DNA of 64,000 nucleotides from Tetragonia tetragonoides (GCA_038025085.1 CM076147.1:24219001-24283000), one strand, 5' to 3'; shown: positions 46,106 to 58,130, counted from the stretch's first letter. Notes: a model not told the origin generated them from the letters alone. A program made the numbers and translations.

Positions 46106-46726
46106 CCAGTGAGCTAGCTCTTGCAAGAAAACGCTGGTTTGGAACATGCATCGGAGGTTCTTCACGCGGACTAGTAGCAATATAGCATTGCAGATTGCAA
46201 GACTAATTGGCAATTAGGCCTCCACCCTTCCAGGTTTGTCTTCCTAGTAAACATAAATCAAAATGGCAGAGATATCCATGAACCCAAGTGTATTTCACTC
46301 TCATATCCAATTCAAGAACTACAGGCATTTGCCAAAAACCTAAACACGTTACACTTTGTGATTAAGAAACTCCGATCCAACCCTCATAAGGGACTGCTTG
46401 TTGGAATACAATCGTTACTCATTACCTCCAATGCCCAAAGATATGCAATTGCTCTTGGCAAGTGTTACTATAATTGACACCACAAAGCAAAATGGTGGTG
46501 AGCTCTTCTACAGCCTTTCATCAGTTCCAGAAACCAGCAAAAAAAATGGCATGGCTTAGGACCCCATGTCACATATGAGTTGGCATATATAAATCTACAA
46601 TCGACAGAACAAAAAGTTCCTTCCCTGCCGTTTCCCCAATTCAAAGCAGTTAAACCTTGCACAAGGGTTTGGATCACTCCAAACTCCAAACGCTGCTTCA
46701 GAACACGATGATGGGTAGGTCAATAA

Positions 46727-47068
46727 CTATTTGGACCATTTATCAACATGGGCAGGTGCATATGGCTTCTCTGAAGAAACAGCAGCAGAACTGCTACTAG
46801 CTGACTCCTCAGCTTGAGCAATTTGACGAAGGCACTCCTGAAGAGCTCAGACTCTGTCCTCAGTCTTTCGGAGCTTCCTCCATCTGTATGTTAACCAAAG
46901 GCCAAATCCACCATAGACAACAGCATATGATGCCCATACATAAGGATATGTTTCTGCATGCTCCTTAAGCTCATGATACTTGGCTTCAATCTTTCCTACG
47001 AGCCCAACAGCTTGACCAACCCCATTAGTTTGTTGTTGATTCTCTTCTACCTTTTGTTCAATATCCAT
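46727..47068 (-). pseudogene. Small single-pass membrane protein gene with one in-frame TGA
   Basis: From ATG at 47068 the frame reads MDIEQKVEENQQQTNG, then VGLVGKIEAKYHELKEHAET and a hydrophobic stretch YPYVWASYAVVYGGFGLWLTYRW, then RKLRKTEDRV and TGA (46847-46849), giving 73 residues. The same frame then continues ALQECLRQIAQAEESASSSS to KPYAPAHVDKWSK and TAG (46727-46729). The downstream part looks like genuine coding sequence (charged helix, Ser-rich linker, conserved-looking tail), and a CGA-to-TGA change (Arg) explains the stop. The short form may still be made. I recognise it as a conserved plant-type protein by composition but cannot name its function. A leader intron probably separates it from a 5' exon near 48.6 kb. 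Confidence 0.65.
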
Positions 47069-48720
47069 AACTATCAAATGAAATCAACCTCTAGATTTCT
47101 CTCTATTGGCTGAAACCAATCATATGAGAGAAAAACAAGGAAAAGGAACTACAAAATTAGACACTAAGATACACCTATAGGCTTGTAAAATTAAATCAAG
47201 AGAAAAATTGAAACTCTAATCACAACAGCATGCAATAAGAAAATGGCATCCTTCAAAGGGGAGAAGAAAGAAAAGTCATTTAGCAGAAAACCCAGAAAAA
47301 ACTTAGGGAAATAAACCAAAAATCCTGAAATCATAAAAAATCAATGAATGGTAGAAAATCAGTGTACAAAAGGAAATCTAAAATGATGGATATATTAATA
47401 ATTTGTTTGGGTGCCATCAGCTGAAGCCTAAACCCAACTTCTTCTTTTTTGGATTGTCCATACCCTTTCATGTAAAGAATTGATTACAAAGAAATTGTAT
47501 CTTAAAAAGATTCTAAAGTTTGAATAACAAGGAGTAAGAATTAGTCAATTGCAATATAACAATGAACAATCTAAACACTGACTAGCACAGCACAAGTACA
47601 ATTCATGAAAAATCAATTCATAACCCTAAGAAACCATTCCAATTCATGGCAACTTATATCAATCCCACACCCTAATTTCCCAGATGTGCCTCACTAGGGG
47701 CATCTAGCTCATTGCTCGAGGTGAGGCAATCACCTGGGCGCAGTTGAGGCAGCCGAGGGGCACACCGCACACTAGCACATATTACACGCAAAAGTTGCAC
47801 AGAGCACTTGTAGAGACAAGAGATAAATCATACAGGCTACTACAAAGGTAAAATGAGGAAAATAGAAGGTCTTGAAACCACACTAAAGAAAGAAGTTGGG
47901 TTTAGGCTACCACGACAACGAACATCATAAATCTCTAGATTATTTCCTTCTAAATTTCTCAAAGTTTTAAGAAAGTTGCATTGCATTGCCAACAATCACG
48001 GTCTCACAGCAGAGGACATAAGGCGGGGACTAAAATGACAATGGAATTTGGAACGACTACGGTTTGTTATTCTTATCAGTGGCGTATCTAGAAATATAAC
48101 AATGGGCACAAATAAAATTTAAAAAAGCATACGACATAGAATGAAGTTCGATATTATAAAGTGATTTGGTAGAAAAGTACAATTGGATTGTTAAAGGGGA
48201 AAATACCAAATTTCGGGGGAGGGGGTTACAATTTCCCCAGATTAGGTTTCTTACTTTTTGATGATTGACCCACCATTTCTTCCCTCCCTCTAAATCAAAG
48301 TTTTAATGAATGAGTTAAATATCACATTTCACATAAAAATAAACAAAACAACTAATTCCATCACATATTCCATCTAAACAATTTTCTCAAATTGCAATCT
48401 AATTATCATAGCCATCAAAATATCAATTTCAATTCTACCAAGTATTTCTAAAATCCAAATAATCTAGCCCTTAAAAGTTATATAAAAAAAAACAAAAAGA
48501 AAAAAAAAAAACAACAACAACAAAACACTTCATTCTACAACTTACTGACTGAATCTCTAGCAACTAACAAATATCCAAATTCAAATAATCAAAAGCATAC
48601 CTAATAACACGCGGCTACCGGCTTCTGGTAACCGGAGCTGCGCCGCAAATCGCCGGTAACAGTAACAGTCGCTCACTCGCTTCACTGGTTGAGTTGCCGT
48701 TTTTTTTTTTTGAGAATGAG
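47069..48720 (-). promoter_or_regulatory. Probable leader intron and 5' exon of the small membrane-protein gene
   Basis: On the minus strand, GTGTTATTAG followed by GTATGCTTTT (donor near 48600) and GATTGGTTTCAG (acceptor near 47107) could splice a GC-rich leader (about 48602-48700) to the start-codon exon. The dispersed repeat (48077-48245) lies inside. A promoter would lie beyond 48700. This is inference from splice-like motifs only. Confidence 0.35.
48077..48245 (+). repeat. Dispersed repeat, copy 2
   Basis: Second copy of the 45008-45200 repeat (GTGGCGTATCTAGAAATATA to TTACAATTTCCCCAGATTA), in the same orientation. No inverted termini or target duplications were identified. Confidence 0.7.
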
Positions 48721-48763
48721 AGGAGAGAGAGTAAAAGTGGGCCGCCTTCATGTATCTGACCTG

Positions 48764-48844
48764 TTGCCTTTTTTTAGTTTTACAAGTATGCCCCCTCTGA
48801 CCTTTTGCCTTTTTTTAGTTTTACAAGTATGCCCCCTCTGACCT
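48764..48844 (+). repeat. 40-bp tandem duplication
   Basis: Two near-identical units (TTGCC, a T run, AGTTTTACAAGTATG, CCCCCTCTGACC) lie side by side just upstream of the small gene's leader. A recent duplication in a promoter region is plausible. Confidence 0.8.
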
Positions 48845-48985
48845 TCTACAACGTGAGGGTATATCAGTCCTCTTTGATAATTTGGCCGAAAATGAGAAAT
48901 GGTTGCTTGTGCACATCATTAGTGTTGCATTTTATTAGGGGTATGGTGTATCAAATGCAATATTAGATTTATCACCATAAAATGT

Positions 48986-49840
48986 CAACGGAACTGCTTA
49001 ACGTAAATCTTAAATTACTAAACACAAATATTTTTCTCGCAATTCTTCCCAAAGTACCCTTTTATTTGCAAACCACGTCCTCCCTATGACCCTATTCCTC
49101 CTCTCGGGTCTTCTTACAATGAGAAATCTCCCTTGCCGAAACGAAATCTAAACTCTGAATCTCTAATCAACATCAAGAACAATAATTGTTGATGAAATTA
49201 AAATGATATTAAGGTAGCCAAATAAAATAGAATTTACTTATTTTTAATTATACCTTGTTTTATGGGGTGTTTACAGGCAAAGAGGAGAAAGAGTATCCGG
49301 TGGGGTGGCGGTGGGGGCTCGGCGCTGGGGGCTGACGGTGGTGGCGACGGAGGTTGGAGGGGCGATGGGTTCAGGTGGGGCGGTGACTGACGAGGGGACT
49401 GAATAGTGGGGTGAACTTCGGGGTTTGGGGGCAATGGGCTTGGGTGGGTGGGGCGGGCTGACTGTGGGTTTAGCGAATGAGTGAGGCTGCGGGGTGGGGC
49501 GGCTGGATGGGGCTGCGGAGGACCGGCGGCTGACGGGGCTGTTGTGGGGTGGTGGAATGGGGTGGGCTTGCGGGCGTGCTGACTGTTTAGGTCTTTTAAT
49601 TGTTTCAATATTAATTTGTTTTTTAATTAAAGGAATGATGAGAATGATGATGATGATGATGACGACGACGATGATGAAGGATGATGGTGATGAATTGTCG
49701 TTGATGCTCACTGCAATCACTGTTGAGAGAGGGGGAAAAGATTGAGTGATGGAAATTAGGGGTGTGGTTTAAGGGGAGGGTAGTTTGGGAAACATGATTT
49801 ACGTTTAGTAATTTGGAGATTTACGTTTAGCAACCCCCAA
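48986..49840. mobile_element. MULE-like element with GC-rich interior
   Basis: CTGCTTAACGTAAATC, then AAATTACTAAACACAAAT (left) and the inverted GTTGCTAAACGTAAATC, then AAATTACTAAACGTAAAT (right), are terminal inverted repeats that continue into AAGTACCC/AAACTACCC. Flanking AATGTCAA and AATGTTAA resemble a target duplication. The interior (49270-49570) is strongly GC-rich with Pro-rich frames on the minus strand (about 49271-49720), which I do not accept as a gene. It may be captured host sequence. Confidence 0.5.
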
Positions 49841-49858
49841 TGTTAAACACATTACATA

Positions 49859-50987
49859 CTAGATTTTGTGTCCGTGCAATGCACGGGTTCTTATTTATTA
49901 TCATCCTCCGCTATTAGAATCACAATAATAATAAAAAAATAATCATATCAATATATAAAATTAAATAATAGATGTAGCAAAGAACAATAATAATTTTTTA
50001 ATCAGCAAAAAGAAAATACATAACAAAAAAATTACATTTTTAGTGAATATATAATATATTTTTCTAGAATAATAAATATAATACTTATGTTACTTATTTC
50101 AGCAAATCTTGTGTGAGACCAACTTACAAAAAAAATAGGGCCACTCTTTAGTAATGCAAGGCTAACTTATATGAGCAGTGACCCTTGTTTTATTGAAAAG
50201 TGACCATGTCTCACCAAAAGTCATAGAAAGTACTTATTTTTATTAAAAATAAAATCAAACTATGTGTAATTTCTTTTTAATCACCCATGCATTTATGACT
50301 ATTTACTACATATTCAATGCTACCTTGGTGAAAACTCAATTATACCTATATACTAGATTTCGTGCCCGTGCGATGCACGGGTTCTTGTTCATCATTCTTT
50401 GTTATTAGAATCAATATAATAATTTTTTTTTAATCATATCAATATATAAGGTTGAATAATAGGAGTAGCAAGGAACAATAATAATCTTTTTCACACTTAA
50501 CAAATAAATCACATTTTTAGTGAATAAATAATATACCATTTTTAGGATAATAAATATAATACTTAAGTTACTTTTTTTATTAAAATAAAATAAAAGTATT
50601 TTTGATTTCTTTTTAATCAGCCATGCATTTATGACTATTTATTATTTATTCAATGCCACCTTGGTGAGAACTCAATTTTATATATATACTAGATTTCGTG
50701 CCCGTGCAATGCACGGGTTCTTGTTTATCATCCTCCGTTATTAGAATTAATATAATAAAAAAAAAATTTAATCACATCAACATATAGAGTTGAATAATAG
50801 GAGTCTAGCAAGGAACAATAATATTTTTTTTATCAAGAAAAAAAAATCTTTTAACAAAGAATTTTTATTTTTAGTGAATATATAATATTTTTTAGGATAA
50901 TAAATACAACACTTATGTTACTTATTTTTATTAAAATCAAAATCAAAATATTTTTAATTTCTTTTTAATCACTCACCTAAGTGAGAA

Positions 50988-50990
<3 letters not shown>
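49859..50990 (-). mobile_element. Tandem Helitron-like 3' ends (three units)
   Basis: Three related units start at 49859, 50353 and 50689. Each begins, on the + strand, CTAGATTT(C/T)GTG, followed by a CCGTGC/GCACGG hairpin, CTTRTT and the same AT-rich body (ATCAATATATA, AATAATAGATGTAG-like, TTTTTAGTGAATA, GGATAATAAATA). On the minus strand each ends hairpin-8 bases-CTAG followed by T, the geometry of Helitron 3' termini inserted between A and T. Unit 1 is longer (about 494 bp) because of an extra segment at about 50105-50240. No Rep/helicase is present. Confidence 0.5.

Positions 50991-51070
<80 letters not shown>
50991..51070. repeat. (TA)n microsatellite
   Basis: An uninterrupted TA run of 80 bp at the end of the third Helitron-like unit. 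Confidence 0.95.
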
Positions 51071-51072
<2 letters not shown>

Positions 51073-52928
51073 CAGCAATTCTTCAAATAATAAAAAATAG
51101 GGGGCTTTTTGGGAAAAAAAAACCATTTCTTACACTACCTAATTTTTTTTAAAAATTATTCCTGGGACCAAGATTCTGAGCCTCCTCTAAATTTGCCTCA
51201 GTTTAGAGCATTAAAGGATAGGTGGGTTAAGAATAAGAGATATTAATAATAACATCTGGAATTCTAAAGTGATTAAAATTTGTATTAATTTGGATAACAA
51301 TAAGAGATGTTCTAGTAATTAGTAACATAGTGTACCTAGAGATGGTTAGGGCACGTGTCCTACCTTCTTGTCTTAGGATTTCAAGAGGCCCAGCCCATGG
51401 TACACCTAGTGAGTTTCCAATCGTGTTGCCTCACTTCCAAAGGCGGCCCAGACACGCCCATAATCCACAACCCACCTTATTGTGCCTCACGCTGCCAGGA
51501 TCCATGTGTAAACCTGGTGCACAATCTATTTTTCATTTGTTTTTAAATTTATTACTCGTTTTATGAGGGCCATGACAAAGCACCGAGTTCTTCCAGAAAT
51601 CCGAAACAAACACGATCCACGGCTCACTAATTCGTGTCACGTGTCATTTTGTGTTGAGATCGTGCTCATATCATGTTAAAATCGGGTTGGCTACCATTTA
51701 GAGTGCCGGCCCAAATCTCGACCCATGATCATCTCTATTTGTCACCAACCGTGAGGTGGAGGGCTGGTCTTTGATAGTGTTTTACCTCATCTAGTAATTA
51801 GTTTGGTGAATCTGAGTCGCAAAACTTGTGCTAGAAAAAGGAAGGCTGCTAATAATCTAGATGGGAATTGAAGAGATATTAATTAATTGCTTAATTAATA
51901 AGGGAAAACTCCCAACCCTCAACGGGTTGACATGACAAAGAGTGGTTGGAGGGCGTGAAAAGTATCGTGAAATGAATGGGCAAAGATTAACAAAAATGTG
52001 GGTTTGAAATAACTTTTGTGGAAGAAAAATCATAGCTAGTCACAGTACATGAGATTTGGACACATTGGTTTAGTAGGACCAACCCAAATGCAAGTCATAA
52101 TAGGGTTGACCAATAAAAATCAAGAGAATATGATGTACATTAATGAAAACGACAATTTTATTTCAAATCAAGCACCCTGTTGAAAATAAGGTCGTCGTTC
52201 CTTTTCTAGTCTTCATCTCCTATTTCTTGTCAAGTCCATAGTGATTTTGTTTTTCCCTTCTCATTTTGGGTGCTAGTTAGACCATAATAGATATCGTCAT
52301 GGTATAGTGGCAAAAAATATTAAATATCTTTGAACGAGCTTTAAATGATTAAAACTGAACCGAAAAAATCAGTTTAGTTTAACTAAGTTCGGTTTCAGTT
52401 GAAGTTCAAATAAAGCAAGCCCCTCGATGTAGTAGACAAATAGTCAAAAGATAATTTTCCTTTTTATCAGATCATCAAAGGCGATTCCCAAAGAGAACGT
52501 CATCTGAAGTTTAATGCTCATCAGGCATCTACAAAGTGCAAACCAAAGATGCTGTAATTTGGAGAGGCATACTGCTTTGCAACTTTGCAAGTGATGAACA
52601 TTCCAATTTTCATAGTACTGATATAAAGTCTATTAGCAAGAGTTCTGATGTACCTTTAAAGAAAAAATGGATTCATGTCATCCAACTGTGCCAGGATTTT
52701 GTCTGCAACAGTTGAATGAATCTCCAGTTAGCAACTAAAGTAATAATTAAGACGAAGCTTGTAGTGGTAGATAGCACAAGACTTGACAAGAATGGATATT
52801 GCCAATTTCTTAGTGATATACAGTACATCCCTTTTAGTAAGAAGAATTCAGAATTACAACATCACCATACATCAACCATCGGCAAAAAAAATAGTTCAAT
52901 TTCCAAACCTTGCATGAGGTTCATCTGC
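51071..52928. other. Intergenic downstream of the kinase gene
   Basis: No coding region is recognised. About 51320-51730 is higher in GC, with words such as GGCCCAGCCCATGG and GTGTCACGTGTCAT that look like a decayed dispersed repeat. The 3' untranslated region of the kinase probably occupies part of 52.5-52.93 kb. Confidence 0.6.
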
Positions 52929-55900
52929 TCACTCCCTTTGGCCATGCTGCTGTGGATGGTAAGGAGAACGTTGATTATAACCAGACCTACTGCTACCTGA
53001 AGAACTTCTTCCACTGTTTATTCCGACTTCTTTTGGTTTTTCCTTGAAGACTTCAAGCTTTTCTAACACTTTAACTACCTCTTTCATGCAAGGACGGGCT
53101 TTGGGTTCTGGTATGAGGCACTTTACAGTGAGTTGCGCCAACTCAAATGCCGCCTTAAGCGAATACTGACCCTCTAGGCGATGATCCATTATGGTTCTCA
53201 GCTTTCTCTTGTTGCCAAGGTAAGGTCTTGCCCATTCCATCAGATTGTGCTGCCCATTTGGGCGGTTCATATCAAGCGCTCGCATGCCCGTTAACATCTC
53301 AAGTAAAACAACTCCAAATCCATATACATCGCTGTTAACATACAGGTGACCTGATGAACATAGCATCACAGTTATTGCAGGAACTGGGAACAGTACTTCA
53401 CTACATCACACTTTCCATACTTGAATAATGGGAATACATTTTTGATGCCTTATTTTTTAAATTACTTCCAATTACTGTCATGTATATCTAGAAAGGAGAA
53501 ACTTTACCTGTGGCAACATACTCTGGAGCGGCATAGCCATAAGTGCCCATTACTCTGGTTGTCACATGTGAGTTTCCACCTGATGGGCCAAATTTAGCTA
53601 AGCCAAAATCTGATATCTTTGCGTTGTAATTCTGCGCAAAAGGAGAAAACAGGAATGAGTGAGAGAACAGCACAAGCAGATTTCAGAGTTCAGACATAAT
53701 TCAACACTTCAAACACCAGCATTTTCTTATATTCCTTCGGAATATTCCATTTTTCAAAATCCCATAAGAGATGTCATGAATATTTTGAGAAACATGAGCA
53801 ACACAAGATAAGGTACATCCTGAAGAAGAAAAAAAAGATACGACAGCTATCTCATTGTTATTCCTTCCGGATATTCCATTTTTCACAATCCCAATAAGAG
53901 ATGCCATGAAATTTTTGCAAAACATGAGCAACACGAGATTAAGGTACATCCTGAAAAAAAAAAAGATACCAACAACTATCTCATTGTTATTGAGTACTGA
54001 ACATCTCAGGAACTACAATAACAGACAATGCCAACAATGACGCTCTGAAATGAATACTCAATCATACCGCATCAAGAAGTATATTGGAGGCCTTGAAATC
54101 CCTGTATATTATTTGTTTATCAGAAGTATGCAGAAAGGCTAGTCCTTTAGCTACTCCCAAAGCTATGCTCATACGCCTTTCCCAGGTAAGTGGTTCCATG
54201 GATGTATTCCCTGGAAATTAAGACAAGGGTCAGTGTATTCTATGCTTAGACAATTAAGTTAGCAATTAATTACTTGAAAACTTACTCCTAAAAAGATGAT
54301 TTTCCAAGCTTCCCTTGGGCAAATACTCATACACAAGAAGCAGTTCCTTATCCTCCCAGCAATATCCCAACAACTTAACCAAGCTGTGGTGGGAGAGCGT
54401 TCCCAAGAAGTTCACCTCTGACTGCATGTCAAACAAACAAGGCAAATTTTTATTGAGCCCAGTAGGAAAAAGAATTAAGTCAGATATCACAAATATAATG
54501 AAGGAAACCAGATGAACAACAATCATGGTCCTATGCAGAATACATCTCCAGAAGCTACATATAATATACAAGATAACTCTGAAATCTCTATTTCATACTA
54601 ACAAATCTAAAATGAGCAAGCAACAGTGAACACAATTTTCCAAAATTAAAGGTGCCAGAATCAAAACAGGACGTTTGATACATTAACTGGCTTGATTGCA
54701 TGCTGGTATAATGGTTTATTTCAACTATGTTTACAAGAGATATAAATTTCCTCCTCATTGTGGCAAGATTTAAGGTCAGTAACTCCTTTCTCCTACTCTC
54801 CTATTTGCAAAACTTGGGCAAAGTTGGCATCATAGTGAGTAAATCTTCTCAAGGTTTTCATAATTCATAAACACGGATATTAGCTGTAAAAGATGAAGTT
54901 ACTGTCATAATCATTTGATAGAAGATCTCAGGCAATCCACTTTGCAACTAACAAGAAGATTCAATAACCTACTACTAAAAAAAAAAGAGCAACCTAATAT
55001 CATAAAAACCTCAAAGTTTACCCTACCAAAATAACGGTTCCAAGGTTACACATTCTCAATGATGTTTCTAAGATATTTGTTTTTTAACCTGCTCTTCAAC
55101 CCTTAAGAAAAAAGAAGCCTAGTTATTGGATTTCATTTGTCAAGATTAAGACATGCAAAAGAAGCTTTAATAACATGCAACTTGATACCACAGGTACAAT
55201 ACCATGGAGGGCCAAAGTCATAATAGATGGTGGGACAAGACCAACTGTCTCTCCAATAAGCACCAAACATATCTAAAGTGCAAATCCTTTTCCTAATATC
55301 AACTTTTTTCACTCCTATGATTGTCAATGTGCCCATAAACAAACTAATTCTAACCAACCCTTTTTCCATTAAGATAAGAAAACAAAGGCACCACTATTAG
55401 GGCATCTAGACCAATCCTGCCAATGATGGAATAGAGAGGTCATAGTTAGCAAGTGAAAGTGTCAGCACACTTTTGCACCTTGTTTTTCCCATTTGGAAAT
55501 ATTTGATGTCTAAAATTATGCTCATACATTCAAACAAGAAAACAAAATCAACAACAAATGCTAAAAAAAACAAAAAAAATTAACTTTTCTGAACTAAAGT
55601 AAATATCAAGTGATTTACCTGCCATTCTTGAAAACCTTGCACACTCTCAGAGTTCAACTTTTTGATAGCAACAGCAATTTTGGACCCACTTTTAGAAGGC
55701 ACAACAGCCTTTTCATCAATCCATCCCTTGTACACCCTCCCAAACCCTCCTTCACCCAGAACAGTTTCAGGCCTGAAATTCCTTGTGGCACTCTTTAACT
55801 CAGCAAAACTGAAAATTCTCAAATTGGGTTTCTCCAAAATCTCTCCACTTGATGGTAATGTATCCCCAAAACTGGGATGATCTCCAAAAGAATACCTACT

Positions 55901-56318
55901 ATTTCCTGAGCTACTACTGTCTGAATAACCTTTTCCTGATGTTCTCCCAGAAATTACTGGATGAAAAAGACAGCAGTTATAGACCCACATCATAATAAAA
56001 GCATACAAACAAAATTAACCACAAAGACACTTTCTTGAAACATGCAAAATCGTATCTTATGCACAAATATCTAACTTTAAGACCACAAAACTCAAAATTA
56101 TCAATAAATTTAACAGACCCACAAAGGGAAACCACAGTTTCTCAAAGAAAGCAGAAAAAGTTGATAATTTTTCCAAAATAATGAAGACCCAGAACATTAA
56201 AGTGATAATTTTGTGAAGAAATTTCAACAAAGTTCTTACCTGGAGAAGAAGTTGTGGTCATTTCAGGAAGTCGATCATCCTTGTTAGACCCTCCAAAGCA
56301 TCCTAACAAGTTACCCAT
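52929..56318 (-). CDS. Receptor-like cytoplasmic kinase, class VII (CST/PIX13-like), six exons
   Basis: Predicted Ser/Thr kinase of the plasma-membrane-anchored RLCK-VII (PBS1-like) family, which relays signals from receptor kinases. Exons (minus): 56318-56240, 55956-55619, 54421-54286, 54210-54068, 53631-53508, 53350-52929. They total 1242 nt and give 413 residues with phase kept. The N-terminus [10 protein letters not shown] has Gly2 (myristoylation) and Cys7 (palmitoylation). A Ser-rich linker runs to about 70, then [14 protein letters not shown]. The kinase domain has the GEGGFG loop (94-99), Lys125 in [14 protein letters not shown] with catalytic Asp222, DFG at 240-242, and [10 protein letters not shown] (261-270). 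The tail is Ser/Gly/Gln-rich. The family resembles Arabidopsis CST (CAST AWAY) and PIX13 by recalled motifs; orthology needs a tree. The C-terminal exon covers [21 protein letters not shown] onward. All introns are GT-AG. Confidence 0.93.
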
Positions 56319-56560
56319 TTTTCTACACTTTTGTTTCTCTTTCATGAAAACTTGGGGCTTTGTTTACATCATCTTTGGTTTAACCCAGTTTAGGAAGAAA
56401 TTATGAAGGTTGGTTATGGTTGAAAATTGGGAGAGAGAGAGTTGAAGTTTCTCGGTGGACAAGTCCTTTGTTTTGTAGAATGTCCATTTCTAACTTTTAT
56501 ACTAAACACAAAGATTTTGCTTTGCCTTTTTCATTTCTCTTTTCTTATTTTATCCCCGGT
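56319..56560 (-). promoter_or_regulatory. Leader and proximal promoter of the kinase gene
   Basis: A GAGAGAGAG tract on the + strand (about 56432-56441; CT-rich on the sense strand) lies about 120 bp upstream of the ATG, typical of plant leaders. TTTATACTAAACAC near 56500 is AT-rich, but no clear TATA box can be assigned. Confidence 0.35.
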
Positions 56561-56970
56561 TGTTTCCATGTTAATAAAGACGCCTGAATAGTGAAGGCCG
56601 AAGCGACGCCATTATTTTTTTTTGTTGAATTCTAGGAGGCGATAATATTTTTTAGTGTTAAAGTATACAGTATTAATAAGTGGTTGGTGTGAATAGTTTG
56701 ACACTTTTATATCATTTTACTTTTTGTAAGTTGATTCAGTGCGAATAGAATTTGTATTCGCCCAAAGGGCTTACATGAACATGTAGTTAAACAAAAAAAA
56801 ATACCAATAAATTATTAGTGTAAGTGATTCGCTACCCCATCCTTTAAATAAGGTTGAGGATTCAAATTTTTTTCTTTTTAATCGAAAGAAAATCAATAAT
56901 TTTGTTAGAGGGTTTACCCTTGCAATTTGTAATTACAAACAAGTCCACGGCCATGTCATATTGACAATTT

Positions 56971-57138
56971 TTATTTTTTTATTTTTTTATTTTTTTGGTT
57001 TGGCAAAGTGGAACTTCCTAATACACGGTCTCGCGTATTCCACGAATTAATTCGTGTAGGTGCTTTTCAGGAGGTTTGAACCCATAACATAATGTACAAG
57101 TTGCAACTTGTTTACTTGTGAGCCAACACATCTTGGGT
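56971..57138 (-). mobile_element. tRNA-derived SINE with 18-bp target duplication
   Basis: ATGTCATATTGACAATTT occurs at 56953-56970 and 57139-57156. On the minus strand the insert starts next to a box-A-like TGGCTCACAAGT (57114-57125 on +). About 30 bp on is the box-B-like GGTTCAAACC (57073-57082), and the 3' end is an A-rich tail with TAAAAAAA units (56971-57000). This is a complete SINE architecture of 168 bp. Confidence 0.9.
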
Positions 57139-57655
57139 ATGTCATATTGACAATTTGACATAACAGTACTTGACACTTATTATCCGAGCATCTTTTTAGC
57201 TGCAAGAATTGGGAAGTCAATTAGAAATAGGATAGTCAAGACATTTTCTTTCATTTATTTATTTATTGATGTTTTTTTTTTTTTTGCCGTCTTCACAACA
57301 TCAGGATAAAATAATGAAAATATATTCATTAAGGTTTCAGTAACATGCATAAACTATCATGAACTCGTCATCTTTTTTGTTTTATAACCTACCAAGAATC
57401 TTTGGAAAAATTGAACTAAGGAAAAATTGAACTAAGTTAAATTTGAAGATCGTTATATTTGTGCTTGAAAAGCAATTTTGAATTCGCTTGTGTGATAGGG
57501 AAGTATCCCTAATGTTCTAATAATGATCATAACGCGTTAGTAAAGTTAATGGAGATCAAATATAAGTGATGCATGCTAGGAATCACATTTTGTTTTGTGG
57601 TTAACATTAATCACAATTTTGATTGGAGTATGAGTGTGTTATTTAAAATTTACTC

Positions 57656-58130
57656 GCTCAGTTCAGATCAGTTCATTTCAGTAGTCTTCTCGTGTCCGTT
57701 CAATGATGTTTAGTTTAGTTTAATCATGCTCAGTTCAGTTCAGTTCAGAAATATATATTTTGTTTCATATAGAAAGTGGGGTTCAATTCATCTCAGAGAG
57801 CGTTTTTTAGAGCTCACATCGTCAGTTCAGTTCAGTTCAAGGGTGATCTCATATCAGTTTAGTGATTTCCAGTTCAGTTCAAGGATGTTCAATTCAGTTT
57901 AGTAGAGCACATTCAGCAACATACCTTTTGTCTCACATATCAAGTGGTGACCAATAATTCAGTTCAGTGGTGTCCAGTTCAGTTCAGCATTGTTCATTTC
58001 CGTTCAGTGGTATTGAATTATGTTCAGTTCAATTCAGTTCTGATAAGTTTAGCTCTAAAGAATGCACTCTAAGTAGTTTTCAGTTCAATTCAAGGGTGTT
58101 GAATTCAGTTCAGTTTAATTCAACCCTAAA
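57656..58130 (+). repeat. Degenerate TTCAG-rich array
   Basis: Dozens of TTCAG/GTTCA pentamers, often as CAGTTCAGTT, are spread over about 475 bp with short spacers (GGTGTT, GATCTC, AGAGCAC). The period is irregular. There is no coding evidence. Confidence 0.8.

Noticed and set aside
46108..46255. Exon-like segment after the Au-like tail
   Set aside because: All three + strand frames contain stops or lack any recognised motif; splice-like AG/GT ends alone are not enough.
49271..49720. 149-codon Pro/Ser-rich open frame on the minus strand
   Set aside because: It is low-complexity, lies in a GC-rich island inside a putative MULE, overlaps another open frame, and begins with a run of GTC/ATC repeats encoding V and I. 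No domain is recognisable.
56815..56885. Possible second SINE fragment (GAGGATTCAAATT resembles box B)
   Set aside because: No box A, tail or flanking duplication could be found.
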